Source: Thalassotalea euphylliae (GTDB lineage Bacteria > Pseudomonadota > Gammaproteobacteria > Enterobacterales > Alteromonadaceae). From it: a DNA stretch of 64,000 bases. The translations under genes and the position numbers were made by a program. Location: the NCBI RefSeq assembly GCF_003390335.1, contig NZ_QUOU01000001.1:124001-188000 (forward strand), written 5' to 3'. Below the pieces are notes generated by a model. It was not told the origin of the DNA and searched no databases. It was given only the letters and a program-made list of their open reading frames with translations. This document shows positions 62,840 through 64,000 of the stretch, piece by piece. The stretch's first letter is position 1, and every line of letters starts with the position of its first letter.

Positions 62840-63652
62840 GTGGTGCTTAATAACGTGATTAAACTGCCATTGATACAGTCCAGTTCATTCTCACTGCTTT
62901 GGCTAGTGGTTACCTTGCTGGTTTTTTCAGCATTAATCAAGCTAGGGCTTTGGCAGCGCGATCGCGCTGAGCAGAAAGAGCAGCGATTAATACGTATTGA
63001 ACAGTTGATGGGTGCCGAGCCAAAACCACTACACCAGCTACTTAATAGTATCAGCAAGGTGGATGTTGATAACTTGAGCGCTTCAGCTGGCGAAAAAGCG
63101 CGTAATGAAATACTTAACGATCAGCCGGTACGACTAAACGGGGTATTTAATGAAGAGGTTTTATTGCTATTGGACAACCAAACGTTAAATGGTCAATTAG
63201 GGTATCGTGTATATCAGGTTTTTTACCACCAGCAGCAGCTCCCTGTGTTGATCAATTTAGGCTGGGTGAGTGGTAGTCGAAATCGCAGTGAATTACCCGC
63301 GATTCAACCGATAACGGGATACCATCAATTGGTAGGTAATATCCGCATTATCGAACCAAGTCTAGTGCTTGCCGAGCAAACCTTTGACAAGCCAAATATG
63401 CCGCTCAGAGTACAACAAATTGAGCTAGATAAACTGTCTGACTTACTGGGTGTGCAATTGCAACCCTTTGCCATTTATCTTGATAGTAGTGAAAGCATTG
63501 GCTATCAAAAAACATGGCAACCCATTGTTATGCCGCCAGCCAAGCATCGCGGCTACGCATTTCAGTGGTTTAGCCTAGCGGCAGCCTGGTTAATGTTGAT
63601 GATTTGGGCTGCGGTTAAAAATAATAAGAAGGTGGTATCAGATGCAGACTGA
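62840..63652 (+). CDS. SURF1 family cytochrome oxidase assembly protein
   Basis: This 270-residue protein probably helps insert heme a into subunit I. It has two membrane helices: the first (LLWLVVTLLVFSALIKLGLW) leads into QRDRAEQKEQRL, and the second (YAFQWFSLAAAWLMLMIWAA) is C-terminal. The periplasmic part has LLLDNQTLNGQLGYRVYQVF and LPVLINLGWVSGSRNRSELP, which are diagnostic. The start is GTG at 62840 (or 62843) with only a weak ribosome-binding site. It overlaps the next gene by 11 bases. Confidence 0.93.
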   Translation: MVLNNVIKLPLIQSSSFSLLWLVVTLLVFSALIKLGLWQRDRAEQKEQRLIRIEQLMGAEPKPLHQLLNSISKVDVDNLSASAGEKARNEILNDQPVRLNGVFNEEVLLLLDNQTLNGQLGYRVYQVFYHQQQLPVLINLGWVSGSRNRSELPAIQPITGYHQLVGNIRIIEPSLVLAEQTFDKPNMPLRVQQIELDKLSDLLGVQLQPFAIYLDSSESIGYQKTWQPIVMPPAKHRGYAFQWFSLAAAWLMLMIWAAVKNNKKVVSDAD

Positions 63653-64000
63653 TGTACGCAACAAACCCGAGATGAATTCTCAAAATAGTGTCAAAGAAGT
63701 GGCTAAAACTAGTCAAAATGGTAATGGCCGTAAACACTTTGTCATGGTCTGTATCGCATTTTTATTGCCCGTTATTCTGGCGAAAATGGCGCTCGAACAA
63801 CAATGGTTTAACTACGGTGTGACCAATCAAGGACAACTGCTTGCTACCCCCGTATCCCTCTCGCAACTTTCTCTGACAGACATTCAAACAGATAAACACT
63901 GGTTAATGGTCTTTAATGTGCCTACGCCATGTGAAAAAGCCTGCCAAAAATCCGTTAATGCGCTATCGAATACCTATTTGGCACTGGGCAAAGAAATGCC
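63642..64000 (+). CDS. SCO/thioredoxin-like cytochrome oxidase assembly protein, cut by window edge
   Basis: The frame is open from ATG 63642 to the window end, giving about 119 residues. After a polar N-terminal tail there is one membrane helix (FVMVCIAFLLPVILAKMAL). A thioredoxin-like part follows, with VFNVPTPCEKACQKSVNAL, in which C-x-x-x-C resembles the copper-binding motif of SCO proteins. AAGGTGG lies upstream. Position after SURF1 matches the transmembrane oxidase-assembly protein usually found before ctaA. The C-terminal half is outside the window. Confidence 0.75.
   Translation, partial: MQTDVRNKPEMNSQNSVKEVAKTSQNGNGRKHFVMVCIAFLLPVILAKMALEQQWFNYGVTNQGQLLATPVSLSQLSLTDIQTDKHWLMVFNVPTPCEKACQKSVNALSNTYLALGKEM

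Noticed and set aside
62761..63057. Long minus-strand frame extending the DUF2909-type gene
   Set aside because: It overlaps SURF1 and lacks a ribosome-binding site, while the ATG at 62760 has AGGAG and gives the family's normal length.
1..64000. CRISPR arrays, transposase genes, tRNA or rRNA genes, integrase or attachment sites
   Set aside because: None was seen. Repeats present are short tandem or inverted arrays and do not have the direct-repeat/spacer pattern of CRISPR.

Overview
The window looks like chromosomal DNA of a marine gammaproteobacterium of the Alteromonadales, possibly a Colwelliaceae-type genus. This rests on the AT-leaning composition, the exosortase A type exopolysaccharide (EPS) cluster, the lexA and aa3-type cytochrome c oxidase neighbourhood, and the protein character. 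The genus is inference. No tRNA, rRNA, CRISPR array or transposase gene was found.

Positions 1-50524 are almost entirely one large polysaccharide locus of the XrtA (exosortase A, EpsH) type. A left minus-strand arm (1-4579) holds the outer-membrane barrel (cut by the window edge), tyrosine autokinase, chain-length protein and Wza-like export lipoprotein. From a divergent promoter gap (4580-4786) a plus-strand operon of tightly packed genes runs to 18980: initiating sugar transferase, deacetylase, FemAB protein, glycosyltransferases, a fused exosortase A/EpsI, amidotransferase, CapK-like adenylating enzyme, an easily missed 31-residue membrane microprotein (17581-17676) and an O-ligase/polymerase-like protein. 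Positions 19218-32948 are a mostly minus-strand, AT-richer variable module: glycosyltransferases, an SGNH/MBOAT O-acylation pair, a sulfotransferase, a flippase and a TPR protein. It also carries a 1432-residue secreted multidomain protein on the plus strand. Positions 33019-41023 return to the conserved theme (glycosyltransferase, asparagine-synthase-like protein, deacetylase, DegT-like protein, GNAT-like protein, ACP, two exosortase-associated hydrolases). A TonB receptor and a membrane dehydrogenase/cytochrome c fusion follow, then two polysaccharide-lyase-like proteins, then the TviB/TviC pair expected to make UDP-N-acetylgalactosaminuronic acid. Together these genes would make, decorate (acylation, sulfation, deacetylation), export and trim an acidic EPS. 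Exosortase A would process PEP-CTERM proteins encoded elsewhere, since none is visible here.

Positions 50681-56574 encode a four-gene condensin-like Mks/Wadjet system in the order Toprim protein (MksG/JetD-like), SMC-like ATPase (MksB/JetC), kleisin-like (MksF/JetA) and MksE/JetB-like. It is a candidate plasmid-defence system with an unusual gene order, a short Toprim subunit and a tandem-repeat N-terminus on MksE. It is the most interesting unit in the window.

Positions 56611-64000 are housekeeping: lexA with a 12-bp inverted repeat around its promoter, a terminator and a long leader. The cytochrome c oxidase operon follows: coxB with two C-terminal cytochrome c domains, ctaD, ctaG/cox11, ctaE, an opposing DUF2909-type small membrane protein, SURF1, and the start of a SCO/thioredoxin-like assembly protein cut by the window edge.
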